A DNA stretch of 64,000 nt from Nocardioides sp. LHD-245 (GTDB taxonomy: Bacteria > Actinomycetota > Actinomycetes > Propionibacteriales > Nocardioidaceae): contig NZ_JAVFWN010000001.1 in assembly GCF_030929495.1 (NCBI RefSeq), forward strand, positions 1 to 64,000, in the 5' to 3' direction. The notes under the pieces are model-generated. The model was not told the DNA's origin. It searched no databases and saw nothing but the letters and a program-made list of their open reading frames with translations. This document shows, one piece after another, positions 40,186-47,472 of this stretch. Within the stretch, counting starts at the first letter, position 1. Each line of letters opens with the position of its first letter. Position numbers and translations under genes: made by a program.

Positions 40186-40833
40186 GTGAGGATCGTGGTC
40201 GCCGACGACTCCGTGCTGCTGCGCGAGGGGCTCCAGCTCCTGCTCGCGGAGGCCGGCCACGAGGTCGTGGCCGCCGTCGGCGACGGCCCGTCGCTGGTCG
40301 ACGCGGTCCTGGCCGAGCGTCCCGACCTCGCGATCGTCGACGTGCGGATGCCGCCCAGCCACACCGACGAGGGGCTGCGCGCGGCGGTCGCGTGCCGCGA
40401 GGTGTGGCCGGAGGCGCCGGTGCTGGTGCTGTCCCAGTACGTCGTGGCGTCGTACGCCGACGAGCTGCTGGCGACGGGGGAGGGCGGCGTCGGCTACCTG
40501 CTCAAGGACCGGGTGAGCGAGGTCCGGGAGTTCCTCGACGCGCTCACGACGGTGGCGGCGGGCGGCACCGTGCTCGACCCGGTGGTGATCAAGCACCTGA
40601 TGGGCCGGCAGCGCGACCCGCTGCTCGCGCTCACCCCGCGCGAGCGCGAGGTGCTCGCGCTGATGGCCGAGGGGCGTTCCAACGCCGCTGTCGCCGACGC
40701 GCTCGTGGTGTCCCGGGCCGCCGTCGAGAAGCACACGCAGCGGATCTTCGCCAAGCTGGGCCTGTCGCCCGACGACGACCAGTCGCACCGGCGGGTGCTC
40801 GCGGTCGTGCGGTTCCTCCGCGCGGCCGAATGA
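40186..40833 (+). CDS. LuxR/NarL-type response regulator
   Basis: The 215-residue regulator has acidic residues D7/D8, phospho-acceptor D52 (Ile-Val-Asp-Val-Arg-Met-Pro-Pro) and Lys in Tyr-Leu-Leu-Lys-Asp. The LuxR HTH starts at Leu-Thr-Pro-Arg-Glu-Arg-Glu-Val near 145. The GTG at 40186 is the start that gives a complete first receiver strand. It forms a cognate pair with the preceding kinase. Confidence 0.92.
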   Translation: MRIVVADDSVLLREGLQLLLAEAGHEVVAAVGDGPSLVDAVLAERPDLAIVDVRMPPSHTDEGLRAAVACREVWPEAPVLVLSQYVVASYADELLATGEGGVGYLLKDRVSEVREFLDALTTVAAGGTVLDPVVIKHLMGRQRDPLLALTPREREVLALMAEGRSNAAVADALVVSRAAVEKHTQRIFAKLGLSPDDDQSHRRVLAVVRFLRAAE

Positions 40834-40911
40834 CATCGTTGTGATTCGGGGGTTAGAGTACGAGTCAGAACACCTGTCGGCCTTCCCCACCTGATGTGTC
40901 GAGGAGACCTC

Positions 40912-41214
40912 ATGACCGCCGAGCGCAGCACCCAGGAGACCGCCCCCGCGGCGGCCGCTCCCGGCAGCCTCAGCGAACGCGACGCCAAGATCCTCGAGTT
41001 CGAGCGCCAGTGGTGGAAGTACGCCGGCGCCAAGGAGAGCGCCGTGCGTGAGCAGTTCGACATGAGCGCCACCCGCTACTACCAGGTCCTCAACGCCCTC
41101 ATCGACCGCCCCGAGGCCCTCGAGGCCGACCCGCTGCTCGTGCGCCGGCTCCGCCGGCTGCGCTCGCAGCGCCAGCGGCAGCGGTCGGCGCGGCGCCTGG
41201 GGTTCGAGATCTGA
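40912..41214 (+). CDS. DUF3263-domain protein
   Basis: The 100-residue protein has the DUF3263 core (Ile-Leu-Glu-Phe-Glu-Arg-Gln-Trp-Trp-Lys-Tyr-Ala-Gly, near 26-38) followed by an HTH-like helix pair (Ser-Ala-Thr-Arg-Tyr-Tyr-Gln-Val-Leu-Asn-Ala-Leu) and an Arg-rich end. The family is found in actinobacteria and may bind DNA; no function is established. GAGGAG precedes the ATG, and TAGAGT upstream (near 40853) is a promoter candidate. A LytR_C gene follows after 8 nt, a common actinobacterial pairing. Confidence 0.9.
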   Translation: MTAERSTQETAPAAAAPGSLSERDAKILEFERQWWKYAGAKESAVREQFDMSATRYYQVLNALIDRPEALEADPLLVRRLRRLRSQRQRQRSARRLGFEI

Positions 41215-41222
41215 CCCCTCCG

Positions 41223-41744
41223 ATGCCCACTCGCGACAACCACCAGCGCGGCGCCGTCCTGACGTCGCCCGTGGTGCTGCTCAGCATCGTCGCCGTCGTG
41301 CTCGCCGCGATCGCGTTCGTGGCGACCCGCGACGACCGGCCGGCCGAGCGCGACATCTCCGCCACCAAGGCCTCCTCGACGCCGACCGGCCAGGCCACCG
41401 ACGAGCCGGGCGACGAGCCGAGCGCGCCGCCCACCGAGCCGGAGAAGCCGACACCGCCGCCCGTCGTGCGCGGTGACCACACGGTCGTGGTCTTCAACAA
41501 CACCGCGATCCGCGGCCTCGCTGCCCGGGTGTCCGACAAGGTCCGTGACGCCGGCTGGAAGGTCGGTGCCGCCGACAACTGGTACGGCACCGTCCCCGCC
41601 ACCACCGTCTACTTCCCCAAGGGCAAGAAGGCCGCCGCCCGCCAGCTCGCGCTCGACCTCGGCGTCGCCCGGGTCCTGCCCGCCGACACGGCCAGCGACA
41701 TGAGCTCCACCAGCCTCACGCTGATCCTGACGGGCGAGCTCTGA
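41223..41744 (+). CDS. LytR_C-domain membrane-anchored protein
   Basis: The 173-residue protein has one N-terminal membrane helix (about 14-34), a Thr/Pro/Glu-rich extracytoplasmic linker (40-82), and a LytR C-terminal domain beginning at Val-Val-Val-Phe-Asn-Asn-Thr. LytR_C domains accompany wall-polymer ligases in actinobacteria, and stand-alone versions are thought to act at the cell wall. It is co-transcribed with the DUF3263 gene. Confidence 0.88.
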   Translation: MPTRDNHQRGAVLTSPVVLLSIVAVVLAAIAFVATRDDRPAERDISATKASSTPTGQATDEPGDEPSAPPTEPEKPTPPPVVRGDHTVVVFNNTAIRGLAARVSDKVRDAGWKVGAADNWYGTVPATTVYFPKGKKAAARQLALDLGVARVLPADTASDMSSTSLTLILTGEL

Positions 41745-41767
41745 GTTCGACGTGATGGGATGGGGAC

Positions 41768-42619
41768 GTGAGGTTCTCGTCCCGCGAGGGTGAACTGCGC
41801 TACGACGCCCTGGTGCGCGTCGCGTCGCGGACCGTCGTCGGCCTGGACTTCGACGGCACGCTGTCGCCGATCGTCGACGATCCGGCCCAGGCCCACATCC
41901 ATCCCGACGCGCCCGCGGTGCTGACGGCGCTGGCCGAGGAGGTCGCCGCGATCGCGGTGATCACCGGGCGTCCCGCGCGCCAGGCCCTCGACCTCGGGGG
42001 GCTGGAGGAGGTCGGTGACGCGCTCGCCGCGGCCGGCAAGGAGCTCTTCGTCTTCGGCCAGTACGGGAACGAGCGCTGGACCTCGAACCGTCGGCGGATC
42101 GTGGGCGCCCGGCCCCCGCGCGGCCTGGCGACCTTCGAGCGGGACCTGCCGCGCGCGCTGCGCAGTGCCGGCGCGAGCGACGCGTACGTCGAGGACAAGG
42201 GGCTCGCGGTCGCCGTCCACACCCGGCGCCTGCCCGACCCCGACGGCGCCTTCGACCGGCTGCTGCCGCCCCTGCGGGCGCTGGCCAGCCGGCACGGGCT
42301 GGTGCTGGAGCCGGGGCGGGCGGTGATCGAGGTGCGCTCGGCGGGCTCCCACAAGGGGATGGTCGTGCAGCGCCTCGCGGCGGTGCTCGACGCCGAGGGC
42401 TTCCTGTTCGCGGGTGACGACCTCGGTGACGTCGAGGCGTTCGAGGCCGTCGAGGAGCTGGGCGAGCGCGGCCTGGCGGCCCTGCGGGTCTGCTCGGCTT
42501 CCGACGAGCAGAGTGCCCTGGTCGCGCTGTCCGACGTGGTGGTGCCCGGCCCGGCCGGTGTGCTCGACCTGCTCGGACGCCTCGCAGCCGACGCGCGGGA
42601 CGCTCGCCGCACCTCCTGA
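41768..42619 (+). CDS. otsB: Trehalose-6-phosphate phosphatase
   Basis: The 283-residue HAD-family phosphatase releases trehalose from trehalose-6-phosphate. The nucleophile motif is Asp-Phe-Asp-Gly-Thr-Leu-Ser-Pro (D27, D29), motif II is in Val-Ile-Thr-Gly-Arg, and motif IV is Ala-Gly-Asp-Asp-Leu-Gly-Asp. The GTG start is preceded by TGGGAT at 6 nt. It completes the OtsA-OtsB trehalose route with the gene at 37-39 kb. Confidence 0.92.
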   Translation: MRFSSREGELRYDALVRVASRTVVGLDFDGTLSPIVDDPAQAHIHPDAPAVLTALAEEVAAIAVITGRPARQALDLGGLEEVGDALAAAGKELFVFGQYGNERWTSNRRRIVGARPPRGLATFERDLPRALRSAGASDAYVEDKGLAVAVHTRRLPDPDGAFDRLLPPLRALASRHGLVLEPGRAVIEVRSAGSHKGMVVQRLAAVLDAEGFLFAGDDLGDVEAFEAVEELGERGLAALRVCSASDEQSALVALSDVVVPGPAGVLDLLGRLAADARDARRTS

Positions 42620-42685
42620 ATCTCACATCTCGGACATCGGTCTCGTCATTCGGGATGCCGATTGGGCGCCGCGGCCGGACGCCCC

Positions 42686-42691
42686 TAGGCT
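42686..42691 (+). promoter_or_regulatory. -10 box of the SAM riboswitch transcript
   Basis: TAGGCT ends 7 nt before the first base of the riboswitch P1 stem (42699), so transcription should start right at the aptamer. Confidence 0.6.
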
Positions 42692-42698
42692 GTGCGTG

Positions 42699-42841
42699 CT
42701 CATCCAGAGGGACTGAGGGAACGGCCCTGAGAAGTCCCGGCAACCGCCGCGAACTCCCGTCAGTACCTGCGTCATGCAGGAGCCGGCGTCGCGGAAACGG
42801 TGCCAAATCCGACCCGCGCGAGAGCCGCCGGGACAGATGAG
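42699..42841 (+). promoter_or_regulatory. SAM-I (S-box) riboswitch
   Basis: The 143-nt aptamer has P1 CTCATC (42699-42704) with GATGAG (42836-42841), CAGAG at the P1/P2 junction and the core GAGGGA...GGCCC...GAGAAG...GGCAACC. A long variable P3 follows, then GGTGCCAAATCC and the closing strand. These are the conserved SAM-I elements. S-adenosylmethionine binding normally turns the gene off. The 3' P1 strand directly abuts the AAGGAGG Shine-Dalgarno of the next gene, so translational control is likely. Confidence 0.9.
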
Positions 42842-42852
42842 AAGGAGGACCC

Positions 42853-44139
42853 ATGAGCGCCGTTGTGACCGAATCGCCGGAGACGACGACCGAGGCGAGG
42901 CCCGGTCTGCGCGAGGGAGCGTTCGGCAATGCCACCTCGCTGTCGTGTCGCGAGTGCGGCCATCTGGTCGCGCTGGGCCCGTTCTACGCCTGTCCGGAGT
43001 GCTTCGGACCGCTGGAGATCACCTACGAGTTCCCCCGGGTGACCCGCGAGGAGATCGAGGCCGGCCCGCGCAACATCTGGCGCTACAAGGCGCTGTTGCC
43101 GGTCCCCACCGACATCGAGACCAGCCCCAACACCGAGCCGGGCTTCACCCGCCTGCTCGCCGCCGACAACCTCGGCCGTGAGCTCGGCATCGCCAAGCTC
43201 TGGGTCAAGGACGACTCGACCAACCCGACCAACTCCTTCAAGGACCGCGTCGTCGCCTGCGCGCTCAGCGCCGCCCGCGAGCTGGGCGCCACGACGTTCG
43301 CCTGCCCCTCGACCGGCAACCTCGCCAACGCCGTGGCGGCCGCCGGCGCCCGAGCCGGGATCAAGACGGTCGTCTTCATCCCGAGCAACCTCGAGACGCC
43401 CAAGCAGGTCAACTCCGCGATCTTCACCGAGAACCTGGTCGCCGTCGACGGCAACTACGACGACGTCAACAAGCTCGCCTCCGAGATCGCCGGCGAGGAG
43501 GAGGGCTGGGCGTTCGTCAACGTCAACGTGCGGCCCTACTACGCCGAGGGATCCAAGACCCTGGGCTACGAGATCGCCGAGCAGCTCGGCTGGCGGCTGC
43601 CCGACCAGGTCGTCATCCCGGTCGCCTCCGGCTCCCAGCTGACCAAGGTCGACAAGGCCTTCCAGGAGCTCATCAAGCTCGGCCTGGTCGAGGAGAAGCC
43701 CTACCGGATCTTCGGCGCCCAGGCCACCGGCTGCGGCCCCGTCGCCACCGCCTACAAGGCCGGCACCGACGCCATCCGCCCGGTCAAGCCCGACACCATC
43801 GCCAAGAGCCTCGCGATCGGCAACCCCGCCGACGGCATCTACGTCCTCGACATCGCCCGCCGCACCGGCGGTGCGGTCGAGGAGGTCACCGACGACGAGA
43901 TCCGCGAGGGCATCGTGCTGCTCGCCCGTACCGAGGGCATCTTCACCGAGACCGCCGGCGGGACGACGACCGCGGTCACCAAGAAGCTCGTCGAGACCGG
44001 CCAGCTCGACCCCACCCTCGAGACGGTCATCATCAACACCGGGCACGGCCTCAAGACCCTCGACTCGATCTCCGGTCAGGTCGGCCCCGCCGCGACCATC
44101 GCTCCGAGCTATGACGCCTTCAAGGCGACCGGCCTGTGA
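42853..44139 (+). CDS. thrC: Threonine synthase-like PLP enzyme under SAM control
   Basis: The 428-residue fold-type II PLP enzyme has PLP lysine K130 in Asn-Ser-Phe-Lys-Asp-Arg. An N-terminal zinc ribbon carries C32, C35, C47 and C50. Sequence alone says threonine synthase (O-phosphohomoserine to threonine). The context argues otherwise: it is the first gene behind a SAM-I riboswitch and is followed by a CysO/MoaD-like sulfur-carrier gene. SAM riboswitches control methionine and cysteine genes. CysM, of the same fold, uses a carrier thiocarboxylate to make cysteine. The enzyme could analogously make homocysteine from O-phosphohomoserine. That role is inference; ordinary threonine synthase is the alternative. 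Confidence 0.85.
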   Translation: MSAVVTESPETTTEARPGLREGAFGNATSLSCRECGHLVALGPFYACPECFGPLEITYEFPRVTREEIEAGPRNIWRYKALLPVPTDIETSPNTEPGFTRLLAADNLGRELGIAKLWVKDDSTNPTNSFKDRVVACALSAARELGATTFACPSTGNLANAVAAAGARAGIKTVVFIPSNLETPKQVNSAIFTENLVAVDGNYDDVNKLASEIAGEEEGWAFVNVNVRPYYAEGSKTLGYEIAEQLGWRLPDQVVIPVASGSQLTKVDKAFQELIKLGLVEEKPYRIFGAQATGCGPVATAYKAGTDAIRPVKPDTIAKSLAIGNPADGIYVLDIARRTGGAVEEVTDDEIREGIVLLARTEGIFTETAGGTTTAVTKKLVETGQLDPTLETVIINTGHGLKTLDSISGQVGPAATIAPSYDAFKATGL

Positions 44140-44268
44140 TGAGCGCCGTCCGGTGGGGGCCACTTCGTTCAGACCCCCGCAGCGTTGTCGCCGCTTGACG
44201 ACCGCTCCGCTCCCAAGGCCGCCCGCGCGGCTCCGCCTTGCGGCCGCACGCACCGGACGACGCTCATC
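44138..44268. repeat. Inverted repeat between thrC-like and carrier genes
   Basis: Arms 44138-44155 and 44251-44268 match at 17 of 18 positions, enclosing 95 nt that contains a further GCGGC...GCCGC-type stem. The 163-nt gap holds no gene. The structure could tune expression of the carrier relative to the enzyme, or act as a partial terminator or processing site. Confidence 0.55.
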
Positions 44269-44302
44269 GCAACTCACCATCACCACAGCAAAGGAAATTC
44301 CC

Positions 44303-44581
44303 ATGAGCGTCCGCGTCCGGATCCCCACCATCCTCCGCACCTACACCGGTGGCGACTCCGAGGTCAGCGCCACCGGTGCCACCCTGGCCGAGGTGCTCGA
44401 CGACCTCGACGCCAGCTACGCGGGCATCAAGGGCCGGATCCTCGACGAGGACGGCAAGCTGCGCCGGTTCGTCAACGTCTACGTCAACAACGACGACGTG
44501 CGCTTCGAGCAGGATCTCGCCACGCCGACGCCCGACGGCGCCGAGGTCTCGGTGATCCCGGCGGTGGCCGGCGGCTGCTAG
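44303..44581 (+). CDS. CysO/MoaD-like sulfur-carrier protein with Gly-Gly-Cys end
   Basis: The 92-residue ubiquitin-like protein closely resembles mycobacterial CysO in pattern: Ile-Pro-Thr-Ile-Leu-Arg near the start, Arg-Phe-Val-Asn-Val-Tyr-Val-Asn in the middle and Pro-Ala-Val-Ala-Gly-Gly at the end. CysO carries sulfur as a C-terminal thiocarboxylate. Here the di-glycine (90-91) is followed by an extra Cys92. A protease would therefore have to trim it before activation, as JAMM proteases do for HcyS and QbsE. AAGGAAA precedes the ATG. No protease or E1-like activator is in this window. The stop overlaps the convergent AraC gene. Confidence 0.88.
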   Translation: MSVRVRIPTILRTYTGGDSEVSATGATLAEVLDDLDASYAGIKGRILDEDGKLRRFVNVYVNNDDVRFEQDLATPTPDGAEVSVIPAVAGGC

Positions 44582-45435
44582 CTCGCCCGTACGTCGACCG
44601 CCCGGTGCGCATGGCGCCCGGGCGGTTCGCCGTATGCCCGGGTGAACGCCGCGACGTACGACGACGCGGTGGCGTAGCCCACCCGGTGGGCGGTCTCGGT
44701 GACCGACCAGCGGCTCAGCATCGCCCGGGAGGCCTCGAGCCGGGTGCGCGTGCGCCAGGCCGAGAACGACATGCCGTAGACCCGCTCGAACTCGCGCTGC
44801 AGGGTCTTCGGGCTGACGTGCAGCCGCTCGGCCCAGCCGGGCAGCCCGGTCCGGTCGGCCGGGTCCAGGGCGAGTGCCCGGGCAACGGCGCGGGCCGGGC
44901 CGAGTGCCGCCGAGCCGAAGCCGACCGGGTCGGCCGGCGAGGCGGCGAGCTCGCCGAGCAGTACCCCGCGCGCGGCCAGGCCGGCGCGCTCGTCCGTGCC
45001 GGGGCGGACCAGCCGCGTGACGGCGTCGACCGCCGTCGGCGACATCGCGAGCACGGTCGCCTCGTGCCGCACCAGCTCGTCGGGCGCGCGCCGGACGCAG
45101 AGTCGCACCACGGTCTGCACCTCCAGCGCGGTGACCTCGGCGACCACGCCCTGGCGCACCCACACGGCGCTGGTCGGGCCGGCGAAGGCGGCGGTGCCGC
45201 CGCGGCCGACCGCGAGGACGCCGTCGGGGGAGAAGTAGACCTGGTGCACGAAGTCGTTGCGCGACTCGGGGAAGTCGGTGATCACGCCGGCCGGCGGGTA
45301 GCGCAGCGCGAGGATGCCGTCGGGCGGCCCGAGACCGTAGGGGAACTCCTCGACCACCGCGCCGCCGGCCTCGGTCGCGGTGACCGCGGGGCCGGGACGT
45401 GTGGGGGCGTCCACCTGTCCTCTGCGCGTCACCAT
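44578..45435 (-). CDS. AraC-family transcriptional regulator
   Basis: The 285-residue regulator has a cupin-like N-terminal part and two C-terminal AraC HTH units (Leu-His-Val-Ser-Pro-Lys-Thr-Leu-Gln-Arg-Glu-Phe near 212, and Ala-His-Arg-Val-Gly-Tyr-Ala-Thr-Ala-Ser-Ser-Tyr near 255). The ATG at 45435 follows AAGGAG at 4 nt. It is divergent from the siderophore uptake operon with an iron box between them, so it is probably a siderophore-responsive activator of that operon. Confidence 0.88.
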   Translation of the reverse strand: MVTRRGQVDAPTRPGPAVTATEAGGAVVEEFPYGLGPPDGILALRYPPAGVITDFPESRNDFVHQVYFSPDGVLAVGRGGTAAFAGPTSAVWVRQGVVAEVTALEVQTVVRLCVRRAPDELVRHEATVLAMSPTAVDAVTRLVRPGTDERAGLAARGVLLGELAASPADPVGFGSAALGPARAVARALALDPADRTGLPGWAERLHVSPKTLQREFERVYGMSFSAWRTRTRLEASRAMLSRWSVTETAHRVGYATASSYVAAFTRAYGEPPGRHAHRAVDVRAS

Positions 45436-45468
45436 CTGACTCCTTCGCGACACCGGCACTGCGATTGG

Positions 45469-45487
45469 TAAGGCTACCCTCACCTAG
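45469..45487. promoter_or_regulatory. IdeR/DmdR-type iron box
   Basis: TAAGGCTACCCTCACCTAG closely follows the DtxR-family iron-box pattern (TTAGGTTAGGCTAACCTAA on one strand or the other). It lies between the divergent AraC and siderophore-binding protein genes, where an iron-loaded repressor would block both. Confidence 0.65.
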
Positions 45488-45544
45488 TCCGTCGCGCGGT
45501 CTCGGGTGACCACGCGCGCCGCATTCCCGACGTGAAGGACCATC

Positions 45545-46651
45545 ATGCAGCTCAGCCCCCGGCCGGCCCGCGCTCTCGCCGCCCTCTCCGCCGTCGCCCT
45601 GCTCGGCGTGACCCTCGCCGCCTGCGGCAGCGAGGACGACGGCGAGGACGGCGCCACGGCGGCCAGCACGCCGGCCTCCGCCCGTGCGTGCGAGGTCGAC
45701 ACGCCGCCGCTTCCCGAGGCGGCGCCGGTCGCCGCGTTCGACCCGGCCGCGAAGACGCGCACCTTCGAGGCCGACAACGGGGCCGTCGAGATCCCGACCG
45801 ACCCGCAGCGCATCGTCGCGACCGGGTACGCCGTCCCGGTGCTCCTCGAGGCCGACGCGGATGTCGTCGGCATCTCAGAGTGGGGCCGTGGCACCGCGCT
45901 GATGACCGAGGACGACCTGGCCGACTACCAGGCCCTGAAGAAGGTCGCCGGCGAGACGGCCGCCAGCACCGGCTACGAGGCGATCGCCAACCTGAAGCCG
46001 GACCTGATCATGCTCGGCGTCCCGCTGCCCGTGCTGGGCGACGTCGATCTCGATCGGCTCGAGTCGATCGCGCCCGTCGTCGTGCTCGGCCCGGACCGCC
46101 CCGACGGCTGGAAGAACCTGTCGCAGCGCCAGGCCGACGCGGCTGGGGTCGTCGACTACTTCGAGGCCGCCAAGGCGTCCTACGACGCCAAGGCCGCCGC
46201 GCTCACCGAGAAGTACGCCGACGTCCTCGACGGGCACTGCTTCGGCCACGTCGGTGCGTACGGCGACGTGAGCGCGGGCAACTTCAACCGCGAGTACGCC
46301 GGCGCCTGGGGCACCAATATCGCCACCGACGTGGGCGCGACGTACTACGGCGGGCCGGCCGAGCCGGGCAAGGGATCGGCCGCGTTCTCCGAGTACCCCT
46401 CGATCGAGGAGCTCCCGCAGAGCCTCGCCGACGCGGACGTCATCACCTACACGGTGGACGACGAGGGCGAGCCGTCCGAGTCGGTGCAGTACGTCCTCGA
46501 CCACGCCCTGTGGCAGACGCTGCCGGCGGTGCGCGACGGCAGGGTGATCCCGCTGCGCTACACCGAGGCGGCCACCTACCCGACCGCCGAGCGCGCACTG
46601 GACGAGATCGATAGCGCCTTCGCCGAGGCCTTCGCGGACGAGCTGAAGTGA
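45545..46651 (+). CDS. Ferric-siderophore ABC transporter, binding lipoprotein
   Basis: The 368-residue lipoprotein has a signal peptide ending in lipobox Leu-Ala-Ala-Cys (near residue 27). A FecB-type periplasmic-binding fold follows (Ile-Val-Ala-Thr-Gly-Tyr near 80; Leu-Lys-Pro-Asp-Leu-Ile near 150). It captures ferric siderophore outside the membrane and hands it to the two permeases encoded downstream. It is the first gene of a five-gene operon with overlapping start and stop codons, behind an iron box. Confidence 0.9.
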   Translation: MQLSPRPARALAALSAVALLGVTLAACGSEDDGEDGATAASTPASARACEVDTPPLPEAAPVAAFDPAAKTRTFEADNGAVEIPTDPQRIVATGYAVPVLLEADADVVGISEWGRGTALMTEDDLADYQALKKVAGETAASTGYEAIANLKPDLIMLGVPLPVLGDVDLDRLESIAPVVVLGPDRPDGWKNLSQRQADAAGVVDYFEAAKASYDAKAAALTEKYADVLDGHCFGHVGAYGDVSAGNFNREYAGAWGTNIATDVGATYYGGPAEPGKGSAAFSEYPSIEELPQSLADADVITYTVDDEGEPSESVQYVLDHALWQTLPAVRDGRVIPLRYTEAATYPTAERALDEIDSAFAEAFADELK

Positions 46652-47472
46652 TCGGCGAGCGCGACCGGCCGGCCGAGCGCGTCGCCGAGCACCACGGCGC
46701 CGGGCGGGGGATGCGCCGGATCGGCTACCCGATCGGGATCTGCCGCACGACCGTCGCCCGGCGCGAGCTCGTGACGCCGCGGATGCTGCGGCTCACCCTG
46801 ACCGGCGACGACCTGGCCGGCTTCCACAGCTATGTGGCCGACGACCACGTGAAGATCGTCTTTCCCCACGCCGACGGCAGCCGCACCGACCCGGTGCCCA
46901 ACGACCGGCAGCTGCTCGACTGGCCCAAGCCGCTCCCGCCGACGCGGACCTACACGATCCGCCACGTCGACGTCGCGGCCCGCGAGGTCGACCTCGACGT
47001 CGTGCTCCACTCGGGCGGTCTGGCCGGCGACTGGGCGGAGGCCGCCGCGATCGGCGACCCCGCCGTGATCGCGGGGCCGCCGGGCGCCAAGGCGTTCGCG
47101 CACACCCACCGCCACTACGTGTTCGCGGTCGACGTCACCGGTCTTCCTGCCGTCGCGCGCTGGCTCGACGAGGCCGACTGGCTGGCCGCGGCCGGCGCGA
47201 CCGCGCACGTGCTCGTCGAGCACGACCACGCCGACGAGACGGGCTACCCGCTCGCCGTACGTGAGGGGGTCGAGGTGCGCTGGCTCTCGCGCGCCGAGGG
47301 GTCGCAGCTCGGCGCGCAGGTGCGGGCGCTCGACGTACCCGACGACACCTTCGTGTTCGGCGCGGGGGAGGCCGAGGACCTCAAGGCGGTCCGTCGCTGG
47401 GTGGCCGAGCGCGAGCTGCCGGCGAGCATCACCGGCTACTGGAAGCGCGGCGTCGCGGGGTTGGACGATTGA
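46648..47472 (+). CDS. Siderophore-interacting protein (ferric-siderophore reductase)
   Basis: The 274-residue protein is of the SIP/ViuB family. FAD is bound by Arg-Thr-Tyr-Thr-Ile-Arg (near 100) and the Gly-Pro-Pro-Gly-Ala region near 149; the C-terminal NAD(P)-binding domain ends in Gly-Tyr-Trp-Lys-Arg-Gly. It reduces ferric siderophore in the cytoplasm to release iron. The GTG start overlaps the lipoprotein stop (GTGA), placing the reductase between binding protein and permeases. The first 20 residues look non-conserved; a later start near residue 22 (Met-Arg-Arg-Ile-Gly-Tyr) is possible. Confidence 0.88.
   Translation: MIGERDRPAERVAEHHGAGRGMRRIGYPIGICRTTVARRELVTPRMLRLTLTGDDLAGFHSYVADDHVKIVFPHADGSRTDPVPNDRQLLDWPKPLPPTRTYTIRHVDVAAREVDLDVVLHSGGLAGDWAEAAAIGDPAVIAGPPGAKAFAHTHRHYVFAVDVTGLPAVARWLDEADWLAAAGATAHVLVEHDHADETGYPLAVREGVEVRWLSRAEGSQLGAQVRALDVPDDTFVFGAGEAEDLKAVRRWVAERELPASITGYWKRGVAGLDD

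Noticed and set aside
41215-42698. A second riboswitch or leader before otsB
   Set aside because: The gaps are short (23 nt before otsB) and show no aptamer-like conserved pattern; only the SAM-I element after otsB is convincing.
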